The position numbers and the translations under genes were made by a program. From NCBI GenBank assembly GCA_043228905.1, contig JBHGNT010000009.1, positions 9,052,001 to 9,116,000 on the forward strand: a stretch of DNA of 64,000 nt. Reading direction: 5' to 3'. How positions within the stretch are numbered: the stretch's first letter is position 1; each line of letters starts with the position of its first letter. The stretch comes from Azolla caroliniana. Lineage: Eukaryota > Polypodiophyta. The notes under the pieces were generated by a model. That model was not told the origin of the DNA and searched no databases. It saw nothing but the letters and a program-made list of their open reading frames with translations. Below are positions 21,825 to 33,119 of this stretch, piece by piece.

Positions 21825-24800
21825 TACTCCCCCTCTTTAAAACATTGCACTCTTGCAATGGAAAGTTAGGGAAGTTAGTTCTAAGAGTATTTTCGCGTTC
21901 CCATGTGGCATCTTTTATTGATTTATCCATCCATTTTATTTTGAATTCTCGGATTTCTTTAGTACGTAATTTTTTTGTTTTAACATCGAGAATTCTTTCT
22001 GGTACATGTGGTTTAGAAGATAATTCTTCAGAAGTAACCAGAGTTTCAGTCGTAACTGTATTGTCGCCAGAACCTAGAAGTTCTTTTAGACGACTCACAT
22101 GAAAGACTGGATGAATTCCGACACCATCGGGAAGAGCGAGACGATAGGCTGATGACCCAATGCGTTTGAGGACTGTAAAAGGTCCACAAAACCGTGGGGC
22201 TAACTTAGCGCACTTACCCGTAGACAATGTCTTAGAATTGTGAGGTACACGTAAAAATACCTTCTGTCCAGGGTTGAATACACGAGGTTGCCTATGATGA
22301 TCGGCATAAAAACGCGCTCTATCTTGAGCTGTTTTTATATTATCTCGTGCAATATGCAACATATCTTGCATATCCCGAAGAAAGTTTTGCGTACTTCGCA
22401 ACTCATCATGATGTATAGTAACATCAATCGGGGCTCGTGGCTGAAAACCATACATCAACATAAAAGGACTATATCCCGTCGACGTATGCTTGGAGCTGTT
22501 ATAAGCAAACTCCAAAATTGGGAGATAACGTTCCCATTTTGTTGGTTTTGCACCAACGTATGCTCGAAGCATGTCCTCAATAATTTGATTTACTCGTTCT
22601 GTCTGTCCATCGGATTGAGGATGATCCGTGGAGCTCATGCTCAACGTAGTTTCTAACTTCTTAAAGACTTGTGTCCAGAAGTCACTAGTAAACTTTGGAT
22701 CTCGATCACTCACGATATCCATCGGTAACCCATAAAAACGAAACAATTCGTCAACGAATTGGTAAGCCAATTCAGGAGCTGTTACCGTGGTTTTAGTAGC
22801 AATAAATCTGGCCATTTTAGTTAGTCGATCAACGACAACCCAGATGGCATCATGACCTTTTTGGGTGCGAGGAAGGCTAACAATAAAATCCATGGATATA
22901 CTTTCCCACTTATTATTGGGAATGTCCAAGGGATGTAAAAGTCCTGCGGCTTTAAGTCGCTCGGCTTTGTTAACCTGACACTGGTGACATTTAGTCACAT
23001 AGCTATGTATGTCAGGACGCATCTTAGGCCAATAAAATTGAGTGGAGATGAGAACGAGTGTACGATGTATTCCAGGGTGCCCTGCTGAGGGTGCATCATG
23101 GCATTCAAAAAGAATCCTCTTTTTGACCTCGGGTAAATCTGGAACACAAACCTTCCCATTACGGTAGAGCAAACCGTTAGCAATGTGGAAGTATTCCTTC
23201 GAGGATGTGGTGGTGTCTGTTCCAGACTCAACTCTTGCCCAGTATTTTGCGAAATAACTGTCATCAGGATACTTTCCTCGAAGGTGATCATAAAGATCTG
23301 ATGATATTTCAGTGAAGCTAAGCGTGTTAACTTCACGGATGCGACTTAGTGCATCAGCGACAGTGTTCATGGAACCTTTACGATATCGTATGGAAAAATC
23401 AAAGTCCTGGATGAGATCAGCCCATCGTGCCTTACGACCTTTCAGGTCTTGTTGGTCACAAAAATATTTCAAGGACTCGTGGTCCGTAGTTACCACAAAG
23501 TGATTTCCATAAAGATAATGGCGCCATGTTTTGAGCGCATGTATAACTGCAAATAATTCCTTTTCTTGAACGGTATACCGACATTGAGCAGAATCAAGTT
23601 TCTTACTCTCGAATGCTATTGGTTTACCATCTTGATACAAGACAACACCTATAGCATAATCGCTGGCATCGGTTTCAACCTCAAAAGGTTTTGAAGGATC
23701 GGGTAAAAGAAGTGAAGGAGCCTTGCAAACCAAGTCCTTGAGTTCCTTAAAGGCAAGGTCTAGTGTAGCATTCCACACAATAGGTTTTGTAGACTTACGC
23801 GTTTGACCTTTTAAAAGATCAGTAAACGGCGTCGTCAATTGGGAGTAATTACGAAGAGACTTTCGCAAAAACCCCACAAAACCAAGGAATGATCGAACTT
23901 CTCGAATATTCCGAAGAGTGGGCCAAAGCTTGATTTTCTCAATGCGAGAAGGATCAATTTCAACTCCTCGTTCGGTTATGAGATGTCCTAGATAAGTAAT
24001 TGATTTCTTGAAGAACTCACATTTTGAGATCTTCGCATAAAACTGTTTGTCACGCAATGTTTGTAAAACAAAGTGGACATGTCTAGCATGTTCTTGTAAT
24101 GTACGGCTATAAACTAAAATATCATCCAAGAAAATAACGACAAATTTTCCAAGTTGTTCTCGGAAAATGTCATTCATTTCTTGTTGGAAAGTAGCCGGAG
24201 CATTGGTCAAACCAAAAGGCATAACCAAAAACTCGTAATGGCCATAGCGCGTACGAAATGCCGTTTTAGGAACATCGTCCTCACTTATTCGTATTTGATG
24301 GTAGCCAGTACGGAGATCAAGTTTCGTAAAATACCGAGCTCCCTGGAGACGGTCAATTAGATCGTCAGCCCGGGGCAATGGATACGAATTCTTGATCGTC
24401 ACTTTATTCAAGCGTCGGTAATTAATACACATACGCCATGTGCCCTCTTTCTTTTTAACCAAGAGAACTGGTGCACCCCATGGAGATTTACTATAACGTA
24501 TATAACCCATTCGTAAATAGTCCTTGAGTTGCTTAGATACCTCATCTTCTTCGGATCGACTTAAGCGATACGGAGGTATACTTATTGGTGCAACACCAGG
24601 TACAATATCTATACGATGGTCTATATTACGTTTAGGAGGTAACCCATCAGGTAGTTCACTTGGAAAAACATCATGAAAATCATTTAAGATTTCATCAAGT
24701 TGTTGTTGTTCAAAATATGTTAACTGAATCGGGACATTATCGATATTGTAAACGTGAATGTCCGGATCAAGTACACAATAAAATAACGTAGAACAAGACA

Positions 24801-26244
24801 ACTCGGATATTGATGGACACGAGGAAACAATCGAGAGGGATTGTTTTTTTACACATTGAATAAAATGCGTACAATCGTTCAGTACAAAAGAAATGGAATG
24901 TCGAACCCAATCAATAAATAAAGAAGAGTTTTTATTATAAAACCAGGGATAACCCAGTATTACATCGGTGGTACAAAGATTCATTACATGGAAGTCTACT
25001 TCCTCTATATAAGTATCAATAGAAATTCCTAATGAATGAATCGCCCCGTTGATGTATTGTACTCTTCCATCAGCCAAGTGCACCGTGTAGGTGTGATCAC
25101 TTACGGTGGGTTGGATTCCCCATATCTGAACCAAACGATCATTCACAAAATTGTGTGAGCTTCCCGAATCAAATAAAAATTGTACGGGAGATCCATTGAT
25201 ATACCCGTTTGCACGTAGTAAATCATTGGGACCCAATACATAGTGAGGAAAAGAACATTGACAATTACTTAAATGGTGTGTATAGACCTGAAGGACATTA
25301 GGAATCTGACCTTTATGGTCTACAGCTTTAGCTTTGTTGTCGTGCTCTTTCCGTTGGAGATTTCGACATTGATCTTTTGTATGACCCTTCTTTTTGCAGA
25401 ATACACAAAAAGGATGTTGTCGCTTACAATCGCGATCCAGGAATTCGTTGGGTGTCTTGCGTTTCCCAACAAATTGCGACTGCTTAGTCCCGGGCACTTC
25501 GTTGGGTTTGTTATGGTCCTTCTTCGAAGTGCGTTGATAGCGAAGAACTATTTCAACGGCCTCTTCGAAGGATTTTGGATCCTTATCGTGCACTATCCAG
25601 TGATAGTCCGAATTGGGGATGCCATTGACAAAACAAGCTATCAACCAATTGTCCCCTTCTAGACCCGATTTTTGGATTTGGGTTCTAGCATGGTGAACAT
25701 AGTCTTCTAGCGAGGAAAATTTCCTGCTAGAGAGGTTCATTAAAGCTTGTGCTGCCTCGGTTCGAGAGGGAGGTTGCAGAAATTGGCCCTTAAAAACCGT
25801 GACAAAATCTGTCCAGGTATCGGGCAATTTCCCCATAGTACGGAGGCCATGCCACCAAGCGGCGGCCTTACCCCCGAGTTCTCGGCCGACATATGCAATC
25901 TTCGTACTATCTGGCGTGGGATAGAGCTCAAAATGAGACTCCCATCGTCCAAGCCATGTGCAGATTGCTTCTTCGGTTCTTTCCTTTTTGTCTCCCGTAA
26001 ATGGCTTAACGACAAATGATGGTTCACCTTGTCGCTCATCAGGTCTATTAGTCTCACGTTGTAGACTAATGACACGTGCCTCAAGAGCACTCTGAGATTG
26101 CCGAAGTTCGGTCATCTGTTGAGCGGTGAAACTAAGGTATTGGGTTATTTGTGCCAAATACATCTCAGTGGACATTTGTCCAGGAGGATTCCCTTGAGTT
26201 CCTTCCGCTTGAGCGGATGACATCGGGTCGTTAATTTGAGCCAT
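21811..26244 (-). CDS. Gypsy-3 Gag-Pol polyprotein (1477 aa, open)
   Basis: A single uninterrupted ORF from ATG at 26244. Domains in order, approximate residues: gag capsid 80-230 ([12 protein letters not shown]), CCHC knuckle 280-293 ([14 protein letters not shown]), aspartic protease near 358 ([12 protein letters not shown]), reverse transcriptase 590-770 with [11 protein letters not shown] near 705, RNase H from about 853 ([10 protein letters not shown]), integrase zinc domain 1045-1090, DDE core with Asp near 1117, Asp near 1181 (SDRDPKF) and Glu near 1215 (GQTERVN), then VFHVSRLKE near 1381 and a chromodomain-like tail about 1408-1450 ([32 protein letters not shown]). It makes particle proteins and all replication enzymes; the tail would steer integration to marked chromatin. 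All catalytic motifs are present. The stop (21811-21813) lies 14 bp inside the 3' LTR. Confidence 0.96.
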   Translation of the reverse strand: MAQINDPMSSAQAEGTQGNPPGQMSTEMYLAQITQYLSFTAQQMTELRQSQSALEARVISLQRETNRPDERQGEPSFVVKPFTGDKKERTEEAICTWLGRWESHFELYPTPDSTKIAYVGRELGGKAAAWWHGLRTMGKLPDTWTDFVTVFKGQFLQPPSRTEAAQALMNLSSRKFSSLEDYVHHARTQIQKSGLEGDNWLIACFVNGIPNSDYHWIVHDKDPKSFEEAVEIVLRYQRTSKKDHNKPNEVPGTKQSQFVGKRKTPNEFLDRDCKRQHPFCVFCKKKGHTKDQCRNLQRKEHDNKAKAVDHKGQIPNVLQVYTHHLSNCQCSFPHYVLGPNDLLRANGYINGSPVQFLFDSGSSHNFVNDRLVQIWGIQPTVSDHTYTVHLADGRVQYINGAIHSLGISIDTYIEEVDFHVMNLCTTDVILGYPWFYNKNSSLFIDWVRHSISFVLNDCTHFIQCVKKQSLSIVSSCPSISELSCSTLFYCVLDPDIHVYNIDNVPIQLTYFEQQQLDEILNDFHDVFPSELPDGLPPKRNIDHRIDIVPGVAPISIPPYRLSRSEEDEVSKQLKDYLRMGYIRYSKSPWGAPVLLVKKKEGTWRMCINYRRLNKVTIKNSYPLPRADDLIDRLQGARYFTKLDLRTGYHQIRISEDDVPKTAFRTRYGHYEFLVMPFGLTNAPATFQQEMNDIFREQLGKFVVIFLDDILVYSRTLQEHARHVHFVLQTLRDKQFYAKISKCEFFKKSITYLGHLITERGVEIDPSRIEKIKLWPTLRNIREVRSFLGFVGFLRKSLRNYSQLTTPFTDLLKGQTRKSTKPIVWNATLDLAFKELKDLVCKAPSLLLPDPSKPFEVETDASDYAIGVVLYQDGKPIAFESKKLDSAQCRYTVQEKELFAVIHALKTWRHYLYGNHFVVTTDHESLKYFCDQQDLKGRKARWADLIQDFDFSIRYRKGSMNTVADALSRIREVNTLSFTEISSDLYDHLRGKYPDDSYFAKYWARVESGTDTTTSSKEYFHIANGLLYRNGKVCVPDLPEVKKRILFECHDAPSAGHPGIHRTLVLISTQFYWPKMRPDIHSYVTKCHQCQVNKAERLKAAGLLHPLDIPNNKWESISMDFIVSLPRTQKGHDAIWVVVDRLTKMARFIATKTTVTAPELAYQFVDELFRFYGLPMDIVSDRDPKFTSDFWTQVFKKLETTLSMSSTDHPQSDGQTERVNQIIEDMLRAYVGAKPTKWERYLPILEFAYNSSKHTSTGYSPFMLMYGFQPRAPIDVTIHHDELRSTQNFLRDMQDMLHIARDNIKTAQDRARFYADHHRQPRVFNPGQKVFLRVPHNSKTLSTGKCAKLAPRFCGPFTVLKRIGSSAYRLALPDGVGIHPVFHVSRLKELLGSGDNTVTTETLVTSEELSSKPHVPERILDVKTKKLRTKEIREFKIKWMDKSIKDATWERENTLRTNFPNFPLQECNVLKRGSMLRA

Positions 26245-26684
26245 TAAAGATTATTTCTGGAAAAGAAATAGGATAAGGTCAGAGATATAGTCATAACATG
26301 TTGTCGTGATGTAAACATATCATGGGCGAGCATTAATCGATATCATTATCTCACGTCAATACCCCTCTAGACGTATGAGATGAGGTTCAAGATCAGGTTA
26401 CTATGGTAACACAAAGGTGTTTTAAAAACCATGGGGGTGACAAATAAATGTCTTTCCCTGATCTCTATATCGATTTTTTCATGGTGGCTCCCCGAGGCTC
26501 AACCATGTATGTTCGCGTCATGAATAGTTTATACACGAAAAAAAATGTTAACAATAAACTATGTTTCGGTGCCCACATAAGTGGTTTCGGCTCTTTAAGT
26601 CCTATTACGAGGACCCCGAGGTGCACTTAGACCTTAAGTCTAAACATGTGTTATAGTCATATGTATCAAGGATGTTGTATGGTC

Positions 26685-26755
26685 TTGGTCATATTTGAAC
26701 TCGAGACCTCGAGAACAAATACATTAAACACTTGAGCCAACCAAGTAAGTTGCTC
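26685..26755 (-). repeat. tRNA/SINE-like segment in the Gypsy-3 leader
   Basis: Read on the - strand, TTGGTTGGCTCAAGTG resembles an internal A box and, about 28 bp later, GGTCTCGAGTTCAAAT resembles a B box, the spacing of a tRNA or tRNA-derived SINE head. No acceptor stem closes cleanly, so I do not call a tRNA gene. It lies in the untranslated leader between primer site and Gag. Confidence 0.4.
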
Positions 26756-27420
26756 TTCTCGAATGCTTAATGTTTGATGCGTATAAGAGATATGCGAGGC
26801 AATTGATCATATACGTTTTTTTAAAAGAACATATATGTCAAGGGTCCTTATTTCGCCCTCATTTACCAACACTATGTTGGTACGTTACCTAACCTCAAGT
26901 CTCGTAATTACGATGGCATACGCCAAAGTGCAACCTAATGGTGAAGCCAAATGAGCCCTCGTTTCGTAGTAGGCTCACGTGGGCCATCACATGGTCACGT
27001 CATTACGAATGCCTCTCGTAAGAACGAGCTCATGGTGGCATCGTATCCATGTGACGAGGGAAGGATGTTGGATACGTGCGTCATTGGAGCGACCTCACTT
27101 GAAGTGGGTCAAGCCCTACGTACTCAACATCATTATGGCTATTGCGTTTCTTTACGTAACGAAATCGAGGTCATCAACGGGGTTATCAACAATAAAAAAT
27201 TGTTGAAAAAGGAATGGTGACAACGCCATTCTCACAAAAATGTGAGGACGGCCACCAACATCCTTTTCCCGACCATGACAACTTTCGACATAATCACGTA
27301 ATAACGAATATACACATATGTTTACTTTTCACATATATACGATCAAATACGTATATATGTGACCACATATGCCTATATTAAACATATCGTTATATTAAAT
27401 AGCCACAAATGATGTGATCG

Positions 27421-27690
27421 AGATACGTAATCGAGGTATATACCTCCACGCACACGAAACATCCACAAATAAGAGATCATCGTAATACGCAATGGAGGTA
27501 TTGACCTCTTACGCATACGAGACCAAACGCATATCGTTTACAACAAATTAAGGTATTAAACTCATACGCAAACGTAACATATGTTCGTGAACGTAATACG
27601 TAATTGAGGTATTAACCTCGTACGCATACGACACTCATCACATATTATTAATATGTCAAACGAGGTATTGACCTCGTGCACATATGTAAA
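27421..27690 (-). repeat. Imperfect ~60-bp repeats with a GAGGTATtgACCTC palindrome in the Gypsy-3 leader
   Basis: Five degenerate units are visible near 27421, 27485, 27541, 27595 and 27655. Each has (T/C)GTAATnGAGGTATTnACCTC followed by an ACGCATACG-type motif. Most keep the short inverted repeat GAGGT…ACCTC. They lie just inside the 5' LTR, where packaging or dimerisation signals are usually located; any function is inference. Confidence 0.7.
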
Positions 27691-27920
27691 CGTTTTAGAT
27701 AATCAATTAAAGACCACTACAACATCATTGATTTAATGAAAAAAATTACATATAAACTAAACACATGATTAGATGGGAGAAGAGAGAATAGAAAAAAAAA
27801 ATATGGAAAGAGTTACCGAAGTTCTTTGTTGATCGTTGTCTGGATCAAGGCCAACCGCACAATGATCGATCAGCATCAATCAAAAGACAAATGAAAAACA
27901 AAGAAACATTAGTAAAAAAA

Positions 27921-28231
27921 TCTGATACCAAATATTATAGATCATAGTACTAATGTAAGCTTAAGATAAGGATAATGAAAAGATAGATAGAAAGGAGAAA
28001 GAGAAAGAAGGGTGCCGATCCACCCGACCAGGTAGCTAGGCCTCTTATTTATAGCGAAACCCAAGGCCCCCAGGCAAGTTCACACTTGACCTAATGGGTT
28101 GTCTCAATCCCGAGGATTAAAAGTAATCCTCCCCTTCTTTACACTCTCATTTAACCCTCACACTTATCCACGTGTATAGAATACTACGGTAAATTCTTAC
28201 CACGGGATATTATATGGTCATGCCCGTAACA
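27921..28231 (-). repeat. 5' LTR of Gypsy-3 (299 bp) and its tRNA(iMet) primer site
   Basis: The LTR is 27933-28231, ends identical to the 3' LTR, with TATA box CTATAAATA at 28054-28046. The 156-bp block is missing between 28029 and 28030. Two bases inside the LTR end is TGGTATCAGA (27930-27921), complementary to the 3' end of plant initiator tRNA(Met), the usual primer of Copia elements and chromoviruses. Loss of the segment just after the TATA box probably removes the natural start site and part of R/U5. Confidence 0.92.
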
Positions 28232-28236
28232 ACATT

Positions 28237-28515
28237 TAATATAGAATTACACCTTAGTACCTATATTCTACTCACACATGTGCACCTTTGCACATGAGAT
28301 GTATATATACCTCATTGTGGGTATTTTTGTATCTTGATGATGATAATGTTAATTTAATATAGAGTTAATCATCCCCCATCTTGTGTTGCTCATAAGTGTA
28401 CTTCTCTCTCTCTTCCTCTCACACACATACACACATATATCACTTAATCTTCCACTTAACTTAATCACATAATTAGGTACCAATTAACCCTTTCTTAATT
28501 ACCTATTTCTTAATA
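28237..28515 (+). repeat. Second part of the Copia-B2 3' LTR, displaced by Gypsy-3
   Basis: The sequence from TAATATAG to CTATTTCTTAATA aligns with the second part of the uninterrupted Copia-B2 LTR at 51557-51842 (shared CACACATGTGCACC, CATCCCCCATCTTGTGTTG, CACATAATTAGGTA). Removing 21370-28236 recreates the continuous LTR seen at 51392. Confidence 0.88.
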
Positions 28516-28554
28516 ATATAGTTAAAATAAATATATTGATTATATATTGTTTAC

Positions 28555-28640
28555 GTTATTATAATGGTTAAAGGTTTGACATGTACTCTAAGAAGTTGTG
28601 GGTTTGAATCCTTGTAAGCCAAGATGTATATCATCTTACT
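28555..28640 (+). repeat. tRNA-derived SINE-like head
   Basis: AATGGTTAAAGGTTTG (28563-28578) and, 22 bp on, GGTTTGAATCC (28601-28611) match the A and B boxes of the RNA polymerase III promoter found in plant SINE heads. No cloverleaf closes, so it is not a functional tRNA. A tail and target duplication could not be defined. Confidence 0.4.
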
Positions 28641-30495
28641 TGACAAGTAGGGGTGGTTTTGCAAGATGCTAAACCCATCACATTTGAGAGTAAGAAACGT
28701 ACTCCTAGTCGTGGTACTCATTTCAAGAAAAATAATTATTTGCGGCAATCATACATGCATTTATGTCATGGAGACATTACCTATATGGAAATTAGTGTGT
28801 GGTAACTATAGACGACTAGTGCAAATATTTTTGTGACCAACAATACCTTATGGCTCATAAGTGACGATAGGCAAATCAGAATCCATGAACAATGTGGCTA
28901 AGCACTGAGTTGTATTCATGAACCTAACATGCTTAGCTTCACTGAAATTAAATCTAATCATTATGAACATCATCTAATAAAGTACACCTTGATGATGTTA
29001 TTGTGGGAAATTCTTGGTTAGAGCTCAATCTAGAATAAATTCCATAAACACATCATCCTCGAAAGGAACCTTTTATATTTAAAATTTGTCTGAGGTAAAA
29101 AAACAATCTCTTTGAATTTCGTGACACGTCCTCAAGAGGGCATCCTTGGATACATCATACACTTGTTCTTATCTCTACTAAATTTGTTACATGAGGACAC
29201 ATTGCATGCATGCCATATAATGTTGGATTGACTAAAACTAACATTATATGTTTATTATCAATTCTTATCCCATTGGTCTAAGAAAAGATGCATTATTCCA
29301 TAATGAACACTATAGGTTACGATTGGAAGTTTACAAAAGCATAGACCTACAATGCACATTATATTCTTAATAAAACTTATTGATTGCATACATCACACCG
29401 ATGTAGGTGATTAGGTCACAAGTGCGTAATTGTGGGCAGTTAAGAGACAAGAGGACTGAGATGAAGAGAGTGAAAAGGGAATGACAATGTCAACAATTCA
29501 AAATAGCTATAAAACAATGGACTGCATTTTGTTTTCCATTAATTTATACAAATCATTTGACTGAAGATATGGTCTAAGATTGTTGATATGACAACATGTG
29601 CATGAGGGGGGAAACGACACTTTCCACCATGTTATGACATAGTTGATGCATCACAGAAGTAGTCATCATAGGTAGCTTCAAGATTAGTCCATGATACTCA
29701 AAATGCTTGAAATGCCTAAGCCATAAAGCTTACAACTATTTTCTTAGATATATACCACTTTTAAAACATTTTTAGCAATTTGCATCCTTGTCTCTTTTGG
29801 AAAAGTAAAGGTACGATAGTCAGTTGAATGTAATGTTGAGAGATGGCTTTGTGTTAAACGCATCTAAGAATACATAGATAAAGGTAGGCAACATTCGAGT
29901 TTAGATATTATAGAAGGTTTCGTTATGTCTAAAGAATAAAGGGGATTGAAGGCCCGGTCTAGTGAAAGTAAAGAAACAATAATAAAATTAACTTTACAAG
30001 TTGTAAAAATATTTAATGCCAAAATGTTGAAGGATTATTATCTTGATAGGTAATGTGGCAATAACAATAATAAATCCAAGACAATGTGCATGTCAAGACA
30101 TTTCCCACCACCATGATGACATGAGGAAATGATGTTGAGAATTGTTATGGGAAAAACGAGTTGAAGTTGAAATGCAACCAACTATAACTTTTTACATAGA
30201 CATCAAACTAGACAATATTATCAAAAACCAAAAGAATACACGTCAACGATAGTCTTTTGTTAAAGGTATGAGAATGTCAATCATGGTAATGAGGGATGGG
30301 GGGGGCTTTTCTCAGTGTTGAGATATTTAGGGAGGTAGGCAATTGGTATCTCAACAATATAAGTGGAGGTAGATGATTGATCCCTTACCGTTGCGTGTTC
30401 TACTTGTATTGTTTCAAAGGCACTCCTTGCATGTGAACATAGACATGCTAGTTTATATGTGTTCCAAGCCATGAGTCATCCTATGTAGTAATTAG
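28641..30495. other. AT-rich non-coding stretch, no feature seen
   Basis: No coding frame of note, no LTR ends and no clear repeats were seen; stops are dense on both strands. Confidence 0.6.
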
Positions 30496-30694
30496 AACTT
30501 CAAAGACAAGAAGTTCGTTTATGATGCCACATGGCACGGTCATATAATTGAAGATCACGAATGTGCATTATTTGATTGCCACGCATATGTACTCAAGGAC
30601 GGGCGGTTTGATAGAATATGTGCGTGCGACTCTTGTACACATGGAGATTTGATGAGCAATCTTCCTTTTTTATCACTTGAAACATATTATGAAA
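30496..30694 (+). pseudogene. Possible exon of an unrecognised Cys-rich protein
   Basis: An open 199-bp stretch is bounded by an acceptor-like AATTAG (ending 30495) and a strong donor GTAAGT (30695-30700). It reads NFKDKKFVYDATWHG, ECALFDCHAYVLKDGRFDR and ICACDSCTHGD, with several Cys and His. The Cys spacing faintly recalls small zinc-binding domains such as SAND or the Tify-domain-binding region of plant PHD proteins, but I cannot assign it. The next 350 bp keep partly open frames (30764-31048) without a convincing continuation. It may be an orphan exon or a relic. Confidence 0.3.
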
Positions 30695-31139
30695 GTAAGT
30701 AGGGGGGAGATTCTATGCATGAAGTTATATTGTGCATAATTTATCTTTATTTAGCTCATAACTATGATTCATGTTTATTTACAACGTCTACACAAGAGTC
30801 GTAATATTCGAGGGTTACGACCATGTGTGCACAAGGTGCATCATGCCTTAGTGGGCTGGTTTTCCAAAAGGGAGGGATGGTGTTGTCGGCTAATAATTAT
30901 GAGACATTGGACGAGCGAGACACAATGGTTGCGATGCAACATGTGTGAAAGGGGAGACAACAACATGCATCAACATATGATTTGGGGCAATGGTGTGGAG
31001 TCCGGAACACAAGAATGGGTTTTACGCGTTGTTGCAATATGGAGATGAGTTTTTGGGATAATAAAAAAGAGAAGGAATCGACAAGGGGGTTGGGATGGGT
31101 AGCTAAGGTGTGGAGAGGTCATGAAGTTGAAATGATGGA

Positions 31140-31498
31140 GGTGGTGATATGATGATGATGATGATGATGATGATGGCGACAACAACGTCGAAGATGAGGG
31201 GGAGGATGATGGTGGTGGTGACGATAGTGATGATGATGCCAGGGATGATGGTGATGAAGAGAAGAAGAGAGATACTCTCTCATGTTGAATGGGGGTAAAA
31301 GAAAAGCAAGAGAGAGAGAGAGAGAGAGAGGGGTGGCATGTTCAATGGATGGGGGGGCACACACAAAGGAAACAAAAAGACAAGAAGAAGGAAAAGGGAG
31401 AGATGGGGGGAGGGGGTGGTATATGTCCCAATCGGAGTGCGAGAAAATACCATGTGGATCTGCGTGTGTATGTATGTGTGTATGTGTGTGTATGAGAC

Positions 31499-31529
<31 letters not shown>

Positions 31530-31876
31530 TGGATGGATGGATGGATGGGGATATGTGTGTGTGTATATATATGTATGTGATGGCATCATTGCTTACGCTA
31601 GGAAATGAAGGGACACGTAAAAAAAAAGAAAAAGACATTTAAATTTTAAAATTTTAAAATTTTAAAAAGAAAAATAAGAAAAGAAAAGAAAAGAAAGAAG
31701 CCTGAAAAACGAGAAGGAAGAAGAAGAGAAAGAGAGGAATATATACTCCCAAAAATTATTAAACGCGTGTTTTGAAGTCTACTTGCGATCGATCCCAAAA
31801 AGAAAGAGAGAAAGAGAGAGAGAGACTTGAGAGACTAAAGAGTGAAAGCGTCATCGCTGAACTAACAACCCACAAC

Positions 31877-31932
<56 letters not shown>

Positions 31933-32300
31933 TCTTTTGCTTTTTCTTTGCTTCTTCGTGTGGTGTGTGGGTTGTTGATGCTCCTTCATACCGTCATCTC
32001 CATCGTCACTGTTTCTCGTCACCATCTCTCTCTCTCTCTCTCTCTAGCTCTCTCTCTCTAGCTCTCTCTCTCTCTCTCTCTCTCCTCCTACCCTTTATTA
32101 AACCTTTTCGTTCCTTGGCCCTTCATTATCATTCATCCTCCCCCCCCAAACGAAAAAACAAAAATATAGACCTACAAATTCGTGCACCCTTCCTTGTAAT
32201 CCCTTCCATCATCCACCTCCTTCTCATTTCAATCCTTCTGCCTTTTTTCGATCCACACACACACACACAACACAACACAACACAACACAACACAATACAG
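31140..32300. repeat. Cluster of microsatellites upstream of the glutaredoxin gene
   Basis: (GAT)n at 31151-31175, (AG)n at about 31309-31330 and 31503-31530, (TG)n near 31460-31490 and 31555-31566, an ATTTTAAA-type palindromic repeat at 31640-31668, long (CT)n at about 31888-31926 and 32025-32084, and CACAA repeats at 32262-32297. The pyrimidine tracts nearest the gene could lie in its promoter or 5' UTR. All sizeable open frames here (for example 31119-31589 and 31965-32339) are low-complexity products of these repeats. Confidence 0.85.
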
Positions 32301-32405
32301 AGCTGCTATCTCAAGAAGGAGTCGATCGCGCAGTTGTAAGCTAAATTTAAAGGTCTTAACGAGACACCAGGCAGGCAAGTGCATCCATCCCCATCATCCA
32401 TCAGA

Positions 32406-33098
32406 ATGATTCAGATGGCGCAGAGGCAGGCAGACTTGATCAAAGACCAATCCATGCTAAGCGCCGCCCAATCCAGACTCAAATCCAAGGGCTATAACAA
32501 TGGCGGCGGCGCCGCCGCAGGAGGCAAGGCAATTGCAGATCGAGTGTCGGCGTTATCGAAGCGGCATGTATCGGAATCGCTGGAGTCCAGCAATAGCAGC
32601 GTGGTGGCAAAGAGGAGGAGAGCCATGGGGGCAGTGCAAGGCCCGGCGGCGGCCAAAGGGGCGCGGAATGGGATCTTGTTAGCGCGTGGTGGTGCCACCC
32701 ACTCAATGCCATTGGAGGAAGGGGAAGAGGAAGAGGAGGAGGAGGAGGTGAAGGAGGATGGATTTGTTACTAGCGCGGCCACCGAGAATTCGGTGGTGGT
32801 CATCGGCATGAGCCCGGGGTGTTGTATGTGCCACGTGGCCAAGCGGCTTCTATGCAGCTTGGGTGTGAACCCGACCATTATCGAGGTGGGCAGCCAACAC
32901 ACGGAAGCCGCGCTCGAGGCCGCGCTCCGCCGGAAGCTCGAGCCATGTGAAACCGCCCCTAGCCCCTCTTCCGCCGGCCTCATCCCGGCCGTCTTCATCG
33001 GTGGCCGCCTTATTGGCGGCGTGGACAGCCTCATGTCCGCCCACATCTCCGGACACTTGATCCCCCAACTGAAAGAGGCCGGAGCCCTCTGGCTTTAA
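32406..33098 (+). CDS. CC-type (ROXY-like) glutaredoxin, 230 aa
   Basis: Intronless ORF from ATG 32406 to TAA 33098; the frame is open a little further upstream but begins with GTG, and a second ATG lies at 32415. The C-terminal ~105 residues form a glutaredoxin domain: strand SVVVIGMSP, active site C139-C-M-C142, LGVNPTIIEV, cis-Pro block LIPAVFIGGRLIGG (about 192-205) and ending GALWL. CCMC defines the land-plant CC class; its members bind TGA bZIP factors through the C-terminal ALWL and act in development and stress signalling, mostly in the nucleus. The usual L**LL co-repressor motif reads LIPQL here. Unusual is the ~125-residue N-terminal part: Gln/Lys-rich start, Gly/Ala run, basic AKRRRA (possible nuclear signal, about 68-73) and a run of eight Glu near 107-114. 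Typical angiosperm ROXYs lack this. Confidence 0.93.
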   Translation: MIQMAQRQADLIKDQSMLSAAQSRLKSKGYNNGGGAAAGGKAIADRVSALSKRHVSESLESSNSSVVAKRRRAMGAVQGPAAAKGARNGILLARGGATHSMPLEEGEEEEEEEEVKEDGFVTSAATENSVVVIGMSPGCCMCHVAKRLLCSLGVNPTIIEVGSQHTEAALEAALRRKLEPCETAPSPSSAGLIPAVFIGGRLIGGVDSLMSAHISGHLIPQLKEAGALWL

Positions 33099-33107
33099 TA
33101 ACCCTAT

Positions 33108-33113
33108 AATAAA
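33108..33113 (+). terminator. Poly(A) signal of the glutaredoxin gene
   Basis: AATAAA starts 10 bp after the stop codon; other AT-rich near-upstream elements follow. It would give a very short 3' UTR, so a downstream signal may be used instead. Confidence 0.45.
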
Positions 33114-33119
33114 TATACA

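Larger units (their letters stand above)
21370..28231 (-). mobile_element. Gypsy-3: young, coding-intact chromovirus-like retrotransposon
   Basis: Complete Ty3/Gypsy element on the - strand: 5' LTR 28231-27933, primer site, 1.7-kb leader, one polyprotein ORF, polypurine tract and 3' LTR 21824-21370. Target duplication ACATT is present on both sides (21365-21369 and 28232-28236). By eye the two LTRs are identical except for 156 bp (21468-21623) absent from the 5' LTR. This implies a recent insertion. It split the 3' LTR of Copia-B2. Confidence 0.95.

Noticed and set aside
28555-28640. A functional tRNA gene
   Set aside because: A and B boxes are present but no acceptor stem or anticodon arm pairs; a SINE head is likelier.
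31119-32339. Several open frames of 60-156 codons on both strands near the glutaredoxin gene
   Set aside because: They are translations of (AG)n, (CT)n, (GAT)n and (CA)n tracts with no conserved motif.
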